Assembly (NCBI GenBank): GCA_017458065.1
Contig: JAFTGD010000042.1
Span: 1 to 64,000, forward strand
Reading direction: 5' to 3'
DNA: 64,000 bases
Origin: Oscillospiraceae bacterium
Lineage (GTDB): Bacteria; Bacillota; Clostridia; Oscillospirales; Oscillospiraceae
Of this stretch, positions 49,470-58,140 are shown in pieces. The position numbers were made by a program, and so were the translations under genes. The notes below the pieces were generated by a model that was given only the letters and a program-made list of their open reading frames with translations, was not told the DNA's origin and made no database searches. Positions within the stretch are counted from its first letter, which is position 1, and every line of letters starts with the position of its first letter.

Positions 49470-51146
49470 ATGTCAAGAAAAGCGTCCAATTTTCAGAAAG
49501 TCGTGATGAGCTGGGGCTATCGCGGCAAGGAGATCTTCAAGCCGCTGAATACCGGCCGTATCGACGACCGCGTCGCCTGCGTGCGGGAATGGGTCGCCAA
49601 TATCTTTTTCTATACCAAAAACGGAACGACCGTCATGATTGACGCCGGATACAACTACGAGCGCCTGGGCGAGAAAATGGCCTGGCTGGGCATTGACCCC
49701 GCGTCGATCCGGCATATCCTCATCACCCACCAGGACACCGACCATGTCGGCGCGGTGGAAGACGACAGCGACGGGCTGTTCCGCGGCGCGACCCTGTATC
49801 TGAGCGAGATCGAAAACCGCTATCTGACCGGCGCGGTACGCCGCAAAGTGAGCTACGGGGCATACAAGCTCCCCATGGTGAAGACCTCCAATCCCCGCGT
49901 TCTCCTGAAGGATGGTCAGATCCTGGACATTGACGGCATCAAAATTGAGTGCATCCTGGTGCCGGGCCACACCTGGGGCCACATGGTGTATCTCATTGAC
50001 GACGCCTATCTCTTCACGGGGGACACCATCTGGTTCGGCGCCGACGGCGGTTACAGCTTCATCGACGGGCTTGCGGAGGACAACGAGCTGGCCAAGCGCT
50101 CTCTCGAGGAGCTGGAGCGGAAGCTGCGCTCCCGCGGCCTGACGCCAAAGGTCATCACCGGGCACACCGGCTGGTCAGACAATCTGGACTTTGTCTTTGC
50201 CCACAGGGACAAAGTCTGCAAGGGCAACCGGAAACAGAAGCCCCACGACCCCAAGGCCCCTTATGACGGCTACGACGAGACGGACGACACCGAGGAAAAC
50301 GCAAAAACCGTCCTGCTGGAGAAGCAGGATGAGAGCATTTTCCGCGAGACCAACAAACCGGCCTACGGCAACTGGATGCCGAAGGAGCTGGTGGCGGCCT
50401 CGGCTGCCGGGGCCGGCGTGCTTCTGGCCGCGGGCGCCGCGGTCGGCTGCTGTGCCGTCAAACGCGGCAGCAAGCTCGGGAAGCTGCTCTCCGCCGCGCT
50501 GCTGGCCGGGTCCGCCGGCTGCGGAGCGTTTACGGCTTACGGCGAGGTCGCCCGCCGCGCCTTCTCCTACGACGGTGAACGCAAGCTGTCCCGGCAGATC
50601 GTCGAGGGGACCGCTTCCTATGTCACGCTCCCCGAGGGCGGTGTCGGACTGGATGTGGGCTGCGGCAGCGGAGCGCTGACCATCGCCTGCGCCAAGCGGC
50701 ATCCCAATGCCCGCATGGTGGGCTGCGACATCTGGAGCGGCGCATACAAAGTGATTTTCACAAAAGAGGTCTGCGAACACAACGCCAGAGCAGAGGGCGT
50801 CTCCAATATACGCTTTACGGAAGGCAACGCCGTAAAGCTCCCCTTCGCCGACGGAAGCTTTGACGCTGTGACCAGCAACTATGTCTACCACAACATTACA
50901 GGGCACAACAAGCAGGAGCTCCTGCTGGAGACCCTGCGCGTCCTGAAGAAAGGCGGCACCTTCGCCATCCACGACCTGATGAGCAAGGCGCGTTACGGCG
51001 ACATGGATGCCTTTGTGCGGAAGCTCAGGGAACAGGGTTATGAGGACGTCCGCCTGATCCGCACGACGGACGGCAGCTTCATGGGCAAAACAGAAGCGGC
51101 GCTGCTGGGCCTGGGCGGCTCCACGCTGCTGGTCGGCAGAAAGTAA
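49470..51146 (+). CDS. MBL-fold hydrolase / SAM-methyltransferase fusion protein
   Basis: A 558-aa fusion. Residues about 35-250 are a metallo-beta-lactamase-like domain with HQDTDH (87-92), GHTWGH (166-171), TGDT (183-186) and GH (231-232), so a two-metal site is expected. After a charged linker, two hydrophobic segments (about 307-328 and 337-357) form a hairpin that could sit in the membrane. Residues about 385-558 are a class I methyltransferase with motif I LDVGCGSGALTIA and RVLKKGGTFAIHDL. TAAGGAGGATTATGTGCC precedes the ATG. I do not recognise this architecture as a named family. Confidence 0.85.
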   Translation: MSRKASNFQKVVMSWGYRGKEIFKPLNTGRIDDRVACVREWVANIFFYTKNGTTVMIDAGYNYERLGEKMAWLGIDPASIRHILITHQDTDHVGAVEDDSDGLFRGATLYLSEIENRYLTGAVRRKVSYGAYKLPMVKTSNPRVLLKDGQILDIDGIKIECILVPGHTWGHMVYLIDDAYLFTGDTIWFGADGGYSFIDGLAEDNELAKRSLEELERKLRSRGLTPKVITGHTGWSDNLDFVFAHRDKVCKGNRKQKPHDPKAPYDGYDETDDTEENAKTVLLEKQDESIFRETNKPAYGNWMPKELVAASAAGAGVLLAAGAAVGCCAVKRGSKLGKLLSAALLAGSAGCGAFTAYGEVARRAFSYDGERKLSRQIVEGTASYVTLPEGGVGLDVGCGSGALTIACAKRHPNARMVGCDIWSGAYKVIFTKEVCEHNARAEGVSNIRFTEGNAVKLPFADGSFDAVTSNYVYHNITGHNKQELLLETLRVLKKGGTFAIHDLMSKARYGDMDAFVRKLREQGYEDVRLIRTTDGSFMGKTEAALLGLGGSTLLVGRK

Positions 51147-51243
51147 GCCGGCAAAGCAAGCGAGCGGCCGACCGCAGCGGAGGATCAACCGGCGGAGGAT
51201 GAAAACACCCTGCCGCTCAGCGTGAAAAAGAGGATGACAAACG

Positions 51244-51735
51244 ATGGTGATAAAACTTATCTTGGAAGGTCTCGGGCTTGGCGCGCTGCTGGTCCTCATC
51301 TGCGCGGTCGGCATCCGAAACGGCGCGGTCGGAATGGTGCATCTGTACGATAAAAAAGTACAGGACCGCGTCATTTCGCTTCGCATGGCGACCGGGGAGG
51401 AGATCAGGAAACGGAGCCTGATCTTCAAGGTTCTGTGTGTTCCGGGGTATATGATCTATGTGCTTCTCTGCGTTTATGGGATCAACCACGCGCGGGGCTT
51501 TCTGCCGGGCTTCTGGCAGATGCTGGTGATCTTGTCCATCATGAATCTGATCGACCGTCTTCTGATTGACGGATATTGGGTGGGGCATACCGGCGCCTGG
51601 ATCATTCCGGGCACAGAAGATCTTCGGCCCTATATCACCGCGCGGGACAAGCGGCGGAAATGGATCATGGGGACCTTGGGCATGGCAGTGATTGCCGCTG
51701 TCCTCTCAGGCTTCATGTGCCTTGTCCTGCGGTAG
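51244..51735 (+). CDS. Uncharacterised membrane protein
   Basis: A 163-aa protein with four hydrophobic helices and a conserved-looking GYMIYVLLCVYGINHARGFL region, then LIDRLLIDGYWVGHTGAWII. Its layout (short N-terminal helix, charged loop, paired helices, D-x-x-x-D-Y-W) is reminiscent of the family-A membrane proteins at 48566, 56635 and 58915, but identity is too low to be sure. It follows the fusion gene and may be co-transcribed. Confidence 0.75.
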   Translation: MVIKLILEGLGLGALLVLICAVGIRNGAVGMVHLYDKKVQDRVISLRMATGEEIRKRSLIFKVLCVPGYMIYVLLCVYGINHARGFLPGFWQMLVILSIMNLIDRLLIDGYWVGHTGAWIIPGTEDLRPYITARDKRRKWIMGTLGMAVIAAVLSGFMCLVLR

Positions 51736-51853
51736 AGGAACTCCCGCGGCCGGACGCTGCTCCCGGTTGTTGGGACCGCTCATCTGAGAAGGAGACCTTG
51801 CATGAAAGATGTGAATCCGGCATGCCGGAGCCGCAACGTTGGGGCCGGTTGAT

Positions 51854-52828
51854 ATGACGGATGTTCAAAATGTCACCACGCTCTACGGTGCAGACACTTT
51901 GGAGGTCCAAAGCACCGATGACTGCCGTGTTTACCGCACGACGCATTCAAATGGGAGCGGTACCGTAGAGAAGTTTGACGTCCTTCCCGGCATCCAGCTG
52001 TACAACCAGCGTTTTCAGCTGACCAGCCTGGATTATGACCAAAGCACTCCGCGATATTCAAAGGATATTATCACCATCAATCACTGCCGCCGCGGCCGTT
52101 TTGAAGCGGAATTTGCAGACGGCGAGTTTCTGTACCTTGGTGAAGGCGACCTCGCGATGAACCTGCCGGAAAACGCGCCGGTTCGGCACAGCTTTCCGCT
52201 GACGTATTTTCAGGGAATTACAATCATTATTTCCGTTTCGAATGCGATGACAGGTATGTGTGATTCCGGCTCCATCCTCGGCCCTGTCCCGATCGACCTG
52301 TCCCTCTTAAGGGAGCGTCTTCTCAAAGGGAATGAGTTTATCATTTTTCGGTCCAATCCTGAATCTGAGCGCATTCTTGAAGACATGTACCGCGAGCGAC
52401 AGGATAGCCGGATTTTTTATCTGCGGCTGATGGTTCTGGAGCTTCTGTTATTCCTGCTGACATCGGGAGAAACCGTAGGGGAACGTCCGCCCTATTTTCA
52501 CCGAAATCATGTCATGACAATCAAGAACATGACGCAGTACCTGCTGGAGCATTTAGACCGTAACTTCACACTGGAAGAACTGTCCGGGCAGTTTGAGATT
52601 CCGCTTTCCACCATGAAGAAGTGCTTCAAGGCTGTTTACGGCAAACCGATTCACGCCTATGTGCGGGATTATCGAATGCAGACGGCGGCGAAGCTGCTCC
52701 GTGAAACAGATTTATCCATTGCTGAGATCGCTGAACAGATGAGCTATTCGAACCAAAGCAAGTTTACCGGCGCGTTTAAGACGCGCATGGGCTGTACGCC
52801 GCTCGCTTACCGAAATTTGAAAACCTGA
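51854..52828 (+). CDS. AraC-family transcriptional regulator
   Basis: A 324-aa protein with an N-terminal ligand region and a C-terminal double HTH: FTLEELSGQFEIPLSTMKKC, FKAVYGKPIHAYVRDYRMQT and LSIAEIAEQMSYSNQSKFTG. The N-terminal part resembles siderophore-responsive AraC regulators (SPRYSKDIITINHCRRGRFE-like segment), though this is a weak impression. ATG at 51854 is preferred over an upstream TTG. It lies upstream of a ZinT-like gene on the same strand. Confidence 0.9.
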   Translation: MTDVQNVTTLYGADTLEVQSTDDCRVYRTTHSNGSGTVEKFDVLPGIQLYNQRFQLTSLDYDQSTPRYSKDIITINHCRRGRFEAEFADGEFLYLGEGDLAMNLPENAPVRHSFPLTYFQGITIIISVSNAMTGMCDSGSILGPVPIDLSLLRERLLKGNEFIIFRSNPESERILEDMYRERQDSRIFYLRLMVLELLLFLLTSGETVGERPPYFHRNHVMTIKNMTQYLLEHLDRNFTLEELSGQFEIPLSTMKKCFKAVYGKPIHAYVRDYRMQTAAKLLRETDLSIAEIAEQMSYSNQSKFTGAFKTRMGCTPLAYRNLKT

Positions 52829-52929
52829 AAGAGGAAAAGTGAACTTTTTGGATTAACGGTTATCATACAAAATATGCTATGATTGTCCCCGGCGGTTAGC
52901 TCTGCCTAATTTTGAACGGAGGATCTATC

Positions 52930-53634
52930 ATGAAAAAATTCCTGTCCTGTTTTCTGGTTTTTGCCATGCTCATCTCTGCCGGCGCCGCTTTCGCTTTTGC
53001 GGATGAAGCGCCGGGGCCGGATTTTCTTGCACTGATTTCAGGCGAGAACGGAACCACTTACATTAATCTTTTTGATGAAATTCTCAAGGAAGACTACGAT
53101 GATCTCTGGCTGAAATATTGCGGAGGGGACGCAGACTATGTTACCGTCCTGAAGACATATATCAGCGGCGATCTCTACGGTAAGGACGCCTTTGACATTT
53201 ATGGCGATGGCAGCAGCGGCTTTATCTTCGACTGCTTTTACATCAACGATGTCAAGTCCATCACTGTCCTCGGCGACACAATAACCATTGAAAAAAACGA
53301 CGGCAGTTCGGAAACTCATACCTACAGTTACATCGGGAAGCGCCTTGTCGGCGACGGCGAGACCATGTATTATAACGGGGATGCGTTCAGTGCCGCGTTT
53401 GAATGTGATGTTTATCGCAGCAACGATGAGGCTGGAGAATTCAACTACTTTTTCTTCCGGGACGACACAATGGAGACCACATACCATCTTGAATTCCGGT
53501 ACGGAACCGATATGGACAGTCTCTCCCAATACATGATGGGAAAGTACGCCTATTGGCTGGCGGCAGGCTTTGATGCAGCCGCTGATTCCGAAACAACAGA
53601 AAATGTGATTGCGCTCTTCTGCGGCGAAAAGTAA
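52930..53634 (+). CDS. Secreted ZinT/YodA-like lipocalin-fold protein
   Basis: A 234-aa exported protein: a Sec signal (KKFLSCFLVFAMLISAGAAF, cleavage after AFA) and a body that ends like ZinT, with YHLEFRYGTDMDSLSQYMMG and KYAYWLAAGFDA. ZinT binds zinc and hands it to importers in proteobacteria. The usual His-rich N-terminal stretch is absent, so metal binding would rely on the fold's internal histidines. ATG at 52930 follows CGGAGGATC. Its position after AraC and near ABC/ECF genes hints at metal supply. Confidence 0.7.
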   Translation: MKKFLSCFLVFAMLISAGAAFAFADEAPGPDFLALISGENGTTYINLFDEILKEDYDDLWLKYCGGDADYVTVLKTYISGDLYGKDAFDIYGDGSSGFIFDCFYINDVKSITVLGDTITIEKNDGSSETHTYSYIGKRLVGDGETMYYNGDAFSAAFECDVYRSNDEAGEFNYFFFRDDTMETTYHLEFRYGTDMDSLSQYMMGKYAYWLAAGFDAAADSETTENVIALFCGEK

Positions 53635-53744
53635 TTTCCGGCCATCTTTCAGCGAAGAATACACCCGCAGTCAGCGCCGTCTGATACGCTGCCGCAGGCG
53701 CGAATGTATTCAAGATCATCCCCGTGCTTTTAAAGCATCATTAC

Positions 53745-53797
53745 AATCTCCCGTACATCGGCATGAAGGAACATCCGATTGTGCGGGAGATTTCTTT
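53745..53797 (+). terminator. Intrinsic terminator of the ZinT-like gene
   Basis: AATCTCCCG and CGGGAGATT, with an inner ATCGG/CCGAT stem, run into TTTCTTT. The stretch 53635-53744 holds no supportable gene. Confidence 0.75.
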
Positions 53798-53831
53798 GTG
53801 AGGAAAGAATTGTTTCCAAATATATTCCCTG

Positions 53832-53972
53832 TCACCAGGCATCGTTAACCCAGTGAAGCAATTCCGTCTTCAAGGCCTCGCGGTCTTGCTTGCATTCCTC
53901 GGGATGCTGCCTCTCAGACTTGAAGGCCATTTTGTAGATCCAGGGCAGTTGGGTAAGCAGCGCGTGGCTCAT
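53832..53972 (-). CDS. Small ORF coupled to the SRPBCC gene (46 aa)
   Basis: A 46-codon frame that starts inside the stop of the SRPBCC gene (ATGA overlap). Its sequence looks protein-like: SHALLTQLPWIYKMAFKSER, then a charged helix and LLHWVNDAW. It could be a genuine tiny partner, or the frameshifted C-terminus of a longer ancestral protein. No known motif. Confidence 0.45.
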   Translation of the reverse strand: MSHALLTQLPWIYKMAFKSERQHPEECKQDREALKTELLHWVNDAW

Positions 53973-54424
53973 GTGGTCATAAGCGTCCCGCTATCCCGGG
54001 GCAGCAGTCGGATCCATTTCCTCTGCCGGTGCGCATAGAATGCTTTTGCCCACAGCCAGATGAATATGGTTTTCCATCCGGCGCGGATCTCCACCTCATC
54101 GGTGTATTCCGTCTCCTCGCCCCGCTCTCTCAGCGTGATTTTATGATCCCAAACCCGAACGTGTTCGTTGTGTTCCCTGCTCTGGATAATGTCGATATCA
54201 AAACGCTCGATCCGGATCGTATGCGTTCCAAAGGGGATAAAACCGAAGAGCTTGAAACGGTAGAAGGACAGGTCGCCGACTCGCCAGACCGGGTCTTTGT
54301 CTTCGCTGAGCGGTGTAAAACTCGCATACGGCGAGGCAACGGCTTGCAATGTCTCCAAATGTTGAAGCTTTTTGAATACGACTTCCCGCTTTGCTGGGAA
54401 GACCGATGTCTTATGTACAATCAT
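53969..54424 (-). CDS. SRPBCC-family (START/Bet v1-like) protein
   Basis: A 151-aa protein with the SRPBCC pattern: an opening strand with HKTSVFPAKREVVFKKLQHL, a central antiparallel sheet and a long C-terminal helix (WKTIFIWLWAKAFYAHRQRK). The fold binds hydrophobic ligands or lipids; function here is unknown. It overlaps the upstream membrane-protein gene by 14 nt and continues the leftward operon. Confidence 0.82.
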   Translation of the reverse strand: MIVHKTSVFPAKREVVFKKLQHLETLQAVASPYASFTPLSEDKDPVWRVGDLSFYRFKLFGFIPFGTHTIRIERFDIDIIQSREHNEHVRVWDHKITLRERGEETEYTDEVEIRAGWKTIFIWLWAKAFYAHRQRKWIRLLPRDSGTLMTT

Positions 54425-55100
54425 TCAAGTTACCCTTCCTTTTGAGATGGATCAGTCCAGCAAGCATGAACAGCATCCAACCGGCCGATTCCAGCGTCAC
54501 GGAGATGTTGCGGGTCAGCGCAGACGGGATCCGTTTGAGGAGAATGTCAGCTATAAGCATAACAGCCGGACAGCAAACCGCCCACCACTTGCCGAGATAG
54601 AGCTTGCCGGAGAGGATAAGCTGCCAGAGGACGATCGAAATCCCGAGATCTTCCATCAGGAAAAACACGATGATCGGGATCTCATACGGATGCTCGATCC
54701 TTTCAATCAACGTCAGACTAACTTCCGGCGCGATCCCCAGGTTGGCGGCTGTCTGAAATACGATGGGCGGCAGGCAGTCAATGGCGATGAGATAAAGGGA
54801 CGATACCGCGTAGCAGACCGTAGCAACGATAGACAAGCACTTCACCCAACGCTTTGCCTGCACGGAACAGATGATCTCATACCAACCCGACAAGCCGACG
54901 CACATGGCGGGGACCCCCAGCATCGCCAGAATCATACACAGAGCATAAGACCAGATTGGGCGAGTCATCCATGCCTCCGCATCGCTCATCAGCCCAAAGC
55001 CGTCCATCCAATAGGAGAGCAGCATCATCAGCACTCCCGCGCAGACGCCGATCAGGAGACGAACTTTCAATGGTCTATCTCTACGATTCTCTTTCTGCAT
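54411..55100 (-). CDS. Uncharacterised multi-pass membrane protein (paralogue of 46340 family)
   Basis: A 229-aa protein with about six hydrophobic helices. The start (RPLKVRLLIGVCAGVLMMLL) and overall spacing parallel the protein at 46340. ATG at 55100 has no Shine-Dalgarno site but lies one base after the stop of the relic frame at 55102-55248, suggesting translational re-initiation in an ancestral operon. Compared with the 46340 protein its ends differ, so they are distant paralogues. Confidence 0.72.
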   Translation of the reverse strand: MQKENRRDRPLKVRLLIGVCAGVLMMLLSYWMDGFGLMSDAEAWMTRPIWSYALCMILAMLGVPAMCVGLSGWYEIICSVQAKRWVKCLSIVATVCYAVSSLYLIAIDCLPPIVFQTAANLGIAPEVSLTLIERIEHPYEIPIIVFFLMEDLGISIVLWQLILSGKLYLGKWWAVCCPAVMLIADILLKRIPSALTRNISVTLESAGWMLFMLAGLIHLKRKGNLNDCT

Positions 55101-55101
55101 A

Positions 55102-55248
55102 TCACACAAAAAACAGTAGTCCAAAGAACATGATCGCGCCGGCCCAGTTCCCGCTGCCGCCAATGCGGGTCGGCATCAGCACGAGCATCAAAAGGGTCGT
55201 GTTGAACACGCAGGCCCATTTCGGCAGTGGCGTCAGGCCGGGGATCGC
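55102..55248 (-). pseudogene. 3' relic of a membrane-protein gene (46340 family)
   Basis: A reading frame closed by TGA at 55102-55104 encodes TPLPKWACVFN followed by two hydrophobic stretches (TTLLMLVLMP, GAIMFFGLLFFV). It matches the TPFPKWYCVFN region and C-terminus of the intact protein at 46340-47041. The upstream three quarters are missing; the frame runs straight into the stop of the hydrolase gene at 55249. Confidence 0.7.
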
Positions 55249-56061
55249 TCATTCTGTTTCATCCTCCGATAAAGAAACCACCTTTTGCAGGGAAAGCCTG
55301 TGCACGGCATCAACTTCCTCGATGAAGCTCTCCGTGTTTTCACCGATCAGCCCGCCATGACCCATATCCGGGAAAATCTTGACCGCAAACGGATAGCCCT
55401 GTTTCTTCAGCTCCTCGAGGCCTGCGGAGAGCTTTTTATCCACCGTTCCCTTGATCCCGTACCAGATGTGCATATCTGTGTTTTTGAAAACGCTGTAATC
55501 CGTCTTCTTGCCGATCATGCAGCGGTCCTGATTCTTCCAGCTTTTCCATGTGGCCTTGGTATATAAGATTCGGTCGGCCTCCTCAAGGCTGCGGCCGGTG
55601 ATCCTCGCCAGAAAGCGCTTGCGCAGCTTCCCGGCCCGACCCATGACAACGAAGAAAAGCCCGGTGAAGAAGAACAAGTAGACCTCTTTGAGTGCCTCGC
55701 TTTTGATATCCGGGTAATCCCGCAGCGACATGCCGTCCGCGATGGTCGTGGTGATTTGCAGCCGGTTGTCCTCCAGGATCTGCATCAGCGTGCGGCAGCC
55801 GTAGGACAGCCCGTATAGGATATCCACCCTGCCGCCGTAGTTTTGTATGATATAGTCCTCCAGCGCCTTTGCCTCATAGGCAATCGACTTGAATTCTGTC
55901 TCCGGCTCAGAGGGGTTGAAGCCGTCATAGGCCAGCAGGATCACGTGGTATCTCTCCGCGATCTTCTGCGCCGTCGGCAGCACGCCGAGATAGCTCGTCC
56001 CTCCGCCGTGAAGCAGGACCATAAGCTCTTTGTTCTCTTGCCCGAATTCAAAGAATTTCAT
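55249..56061 (-). CDS. Alpha/beta hydrolase
   Basis: A 270-aa alpha/beta hydrolase: oxyanion loop LLHGGGTSYLG near residue 16, nucleophile elbow YGLSYGC near 83 and catalytic His in PDMGHGGLIG near 240. It shares YDGF and NYGGR landmarks with the hydrolase at 38238. A hydrophobic stretch (YLFFFTGLFFVVMG) in the cap could touch the membrane or a lipid-like substrate. It overlaps the truncated hydrolase gene upstream by 4 nt. Confidence 0.87.
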   Translation of the reverse strand: MKFFEFGQENKELMVLLHGGGTSYLGVLPTAQKIAERYHVILLAYDGFNPSEPETEFKSIAYEAKALEDYIIQNYGGRVDILYGLSYGCRTLMQILEDNRLQITTTIADGMSLRDYPDIKSEALKEVYLFFFTGLFFVVMGRAGKLRKRFLARITGRSLEEADRILYTKATWKSWKNQDRCMIGKKTDYSVFKNTDMHIWYGIKGTVDKKLSAGLEELKKQGYPFAVKIFPDMGHGGLIGENTESFIEEVDAVHRLSLQKVVSLSEDETE

Positions 56062-56609
56062 CTGCTCACGCTCCCTTGGCCGTTCCAGACACAGCGGCTT
56101 GCGTAATAGCGCCGGATGTCCTCGATGATTTCCCGCTCGCCGTCACGGCCTTCTTTGACAAAGGTGAAGACCGGCCAGACGATGTTTTCGGGCTTGAAGC
56201 GCCGCAGCATCCTCTCATGTACCCGGATCGTGAACTCCGTCTCGTCCATCAGGTCGTAGTCCGGCAGCAGCGGATACAGCGGAATCCATAACTCAGCTCC
56301 GGTCTCGGAGATATAGCGCTTGATGGAGCCTTTGAAGGGAAGCTGCCAGCGGCGGGAGCCTCCTCCGGGGAAATAGACCACGGCGCGGTCCGGCTCGCTG
56401 CCCGCTTTTTTTCCCACGATGATATGGAAGCCGTCCAGCTGTTCGTCCCGGAATTCATAGCCTCGGAGCGAGGGCAGCTTGAATTTGAATTTCTTTTGAA
56501 CGTCATAGGACTCCTGCTTGAATTCCTCGTAGCTCTCCTCCTGATGGAGTGAGCTGCCCTTGACGACTTTGCGTACGATGGGCTTCAACAGACTGTATAA
56601 TAAGCTCAT
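56058..56609 (-). pseudogene. Alpha/beta hydrolase copy with internal in-frame deletion
   Basis: A 183-aa product nearly identical to residues 1-145 and 282-300 of the 311-aa hydrolase at 59897. It lacks the 136 residues between Trp145 and Trp281. The missing part contains the nucleophile elbow (GFSGG) and the catalytic-His region (GMFHSW), so the protein cannot be an active hydrolase. Start, GGAGGG site and frame remain intact, so it may still be made. The last 18 residues differ from the full-length copy. Confidence 0.85.
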
Positions 56610-56634
56610 TCTAATCCCTCCGATTCATGGATCG

Positions 56635-57141
56635 TCATGCTTTCGCGATCAGCGTAAGGATCCAGGCCGTCAGCGCACAGACGACGGGAGTCATAACGAT
56701 CTGTCCGAGCTGCTGCCTGCGGTTATATCCGAAGTCCTGCCAACCGGCACAGCCCTCGGCCTCCGGAAAGAAGCGCTGAAAGAAGTGCGTCTTCGTCAGC
56801 AGGAAATAGTCCAAGCCGATAATGTCGAATGCCTTCACGCCGAAGCCAATTATTAAGAAGCGCAAGAACAGCTGCCCAAAGCCGTAACCCTGTTTGACTC
56901 CGTCCAGACCGCCCCAGATGAACACGCCGATCATCATGGCCAGGATCAGTAAAAGCGCCGCCCAACCGGCCATGCGCTTTGCGCTCATTGGCAGGTGGTT
57001 CAGCCTTGGCTCAAGGCGTTCCTGCACGTCTTTCGGGAAGTTCTTGATCAAGCCCTTATAGGGAAGCGTCACCGTGGCGGACCAGATCATCAGCCACAGC
57101 AGCGCCATCATAATCACTGTCAAAAGGATCGTCAGACTCAT
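56635..57141 (-). CDS. Uncharacterised membrane protein, paralogue family A
   Basis: A 168-aa protein of the same family as 48566 and 58915, with GYGFGQLFLRFLIIGFGVKA and LDYFLLTKTHFFQRFFPEAE, and GYNRRQQLGQIV before the last helix. About four hydrophobic segments, no motif of known function. ATG at 57141 overlaps the stop of the acetyltransferase gene as ATGA, so the two are translated together. Confidence 0.83.
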   Translation of the reverse strand: MSLTILLTVIMMALLWLMIWSATVTLPYKGLIKNFPKDVQERLEPRLNHLPMSAKRMAGWAALLLILAMMIGVFIWGGLDGVKQGYGFGQLFLRFLIIGFGVKAFDIIGLDYFLLTKTHFFQRFFPEAEGCAGWQDFGYNRRQQLGQIVMTPVVCALTAWILTLIAKA

Positions 57142-57782
57142 TTCAGCGCAGCTCCGGCTTCCCGCATCAGATCGTACATGTGGAACTTTTCTCCGCAATT
57201 TCTGACGCGGTCGAGCGTCATCCCAAGATGCTGATACCGGAGGCTCTTGTCCTTGTCGTCCGTGTCAAGGATCACCGGAAGCCCTCTTTCGTCGGCGAGT
57301 GCGTAAACGTACTCCATCATCCGCCGCATGTAGCCCTGCTTCTGATACTCGGGCCGGACGACGAGAACTTCGATCCGGATAAACTTCCGCTTTGCTTTCC
57401 GCATTCTCGTCTCAATGGTGTTTCCCTCCGCAAAGCAGGCCCGGATAAAAGACTTCATATTTTTAAGACCGCCAAGCGCCTTTTTCTCGGCAAAAATCAT
57501 TTTCATGCCGTCCGCAAACCCGATGGACCCGACGCCGTCCCCGGACAGGACCAGAAAGCCCTCCTGTTTTTCGGACGTGGTATAAAGAAGCCCGCTGTTG
57601 TAGGAAGCCTGTATGATGGCCTCCATGTAAGCGCGCATGTCCTCACGGGACCTGATATATTTTATCAGGCCGAGGTCGTCCTCACTGTATTTGTAATCAT
57701 AGAATGTATCCGCAATCCGGCAGGAGATCTCATGCACCTGCTCGCCGGTCAATCCGCTGAGTTTTATCATGGATGCCAACAT
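57138..57782 (-). CDS. GNAT-family N-acetyltransferase
   Basis: A 214-aa protein with the GNAT acetyl-CoA signature in RIEVLVVRPEYQKQGYMRRM and the following VILDTDDKDKSLRYQHLGMT helix-strand. The acceptor substrate is unknown. It lies in the leftward operon with membrane proteins and hydrolases and is coupled to a family-A membrane protein by a 4-nt overlap. The start could also be Met5 (57770). The stretch 57783-57901 upstream has no clear gene. Confidence 0.88.
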   Translation of the reverse strand: MLASMIKLSGLTGEQVHEISCRIADTFYDYKYSEDDLGLIKYIRSREDMRAYMEAIIQASYNSGLLYTTSEKQEGFLVLSGDGVGSIGFADGMKMIFAEKKALGGLKNMKSFIRACFAEGNTIETRMRKAKRKFIRIEVLVVRPEYQKQGYMRRMMEYVYALADERGLPVILDTDDKDKSLRYQHLGMTLDRVRNCGEKFHMYDLMREAGAALK

Positions 57783-57901
57783 TCTTCTTTACCTCTGAGT
57801 ATTATTTGAGAGAGCCACGGCCGGCAGCGGTTGACGCGCTTGCAGTATTCCTTCTGCAGGCGCTCAAAGAGGTCGCCGCCGTGCGTTTGCCGCCGCGGCA
57901 A

Positions 57902-58114
57902 TCAGGATATTTCCCCTGTTTCGGCCATTTTCTTCAACAGGATCAGACCCATCATCAGCACCAGAGCATGTCCGAAGGATTCTGTTCCGTGATCCAGCTG
58001 CTTGATCAGCCAGGGAAGGAGAGCCAAAAGATTCCCCAAATCGCCAATCACGTAGAGGAGGCATCCGATGATTCCGACGATCAGCATTCTTCTGGTCTTC
58101 CTGACGGTCTTCAT
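57902..58114 (-). CDS. Small membrane protein (70 aa)
   Basis: A 70-aa protein with two hydrophobic helices (RMLIVGIIGCLLYVIGDLGN and HALVLMMGLILLKKM). Its first helix resembles the N-terminus of the 46340-type membrane proteins (LIGDLL), so it may be a shortened relative. GAGGAGAACGA precedes the ATG, so it is probably translated. It follows the ATC-hydrolase-like gene at 58141. Confidence 0.62.
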   Translation of the reverse strand: MKTVRKTRRMLIVGIIGCLLYVIGDLGNLLALLPWLIKQLDHGTESFGHALVLMMGLILLKKMAETGEIS

Positions 58115-58140
58115 TCGTTCTCCTCTCCCCTCTTAACAGC

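Noticed and set aside
57783-57901. Protein-like minus-strand frame upstream of the acetyltransferase gene
   Set aside because: No start codon with a ribosome-binding site and no recognisable family; at most a decayed C-terminus.
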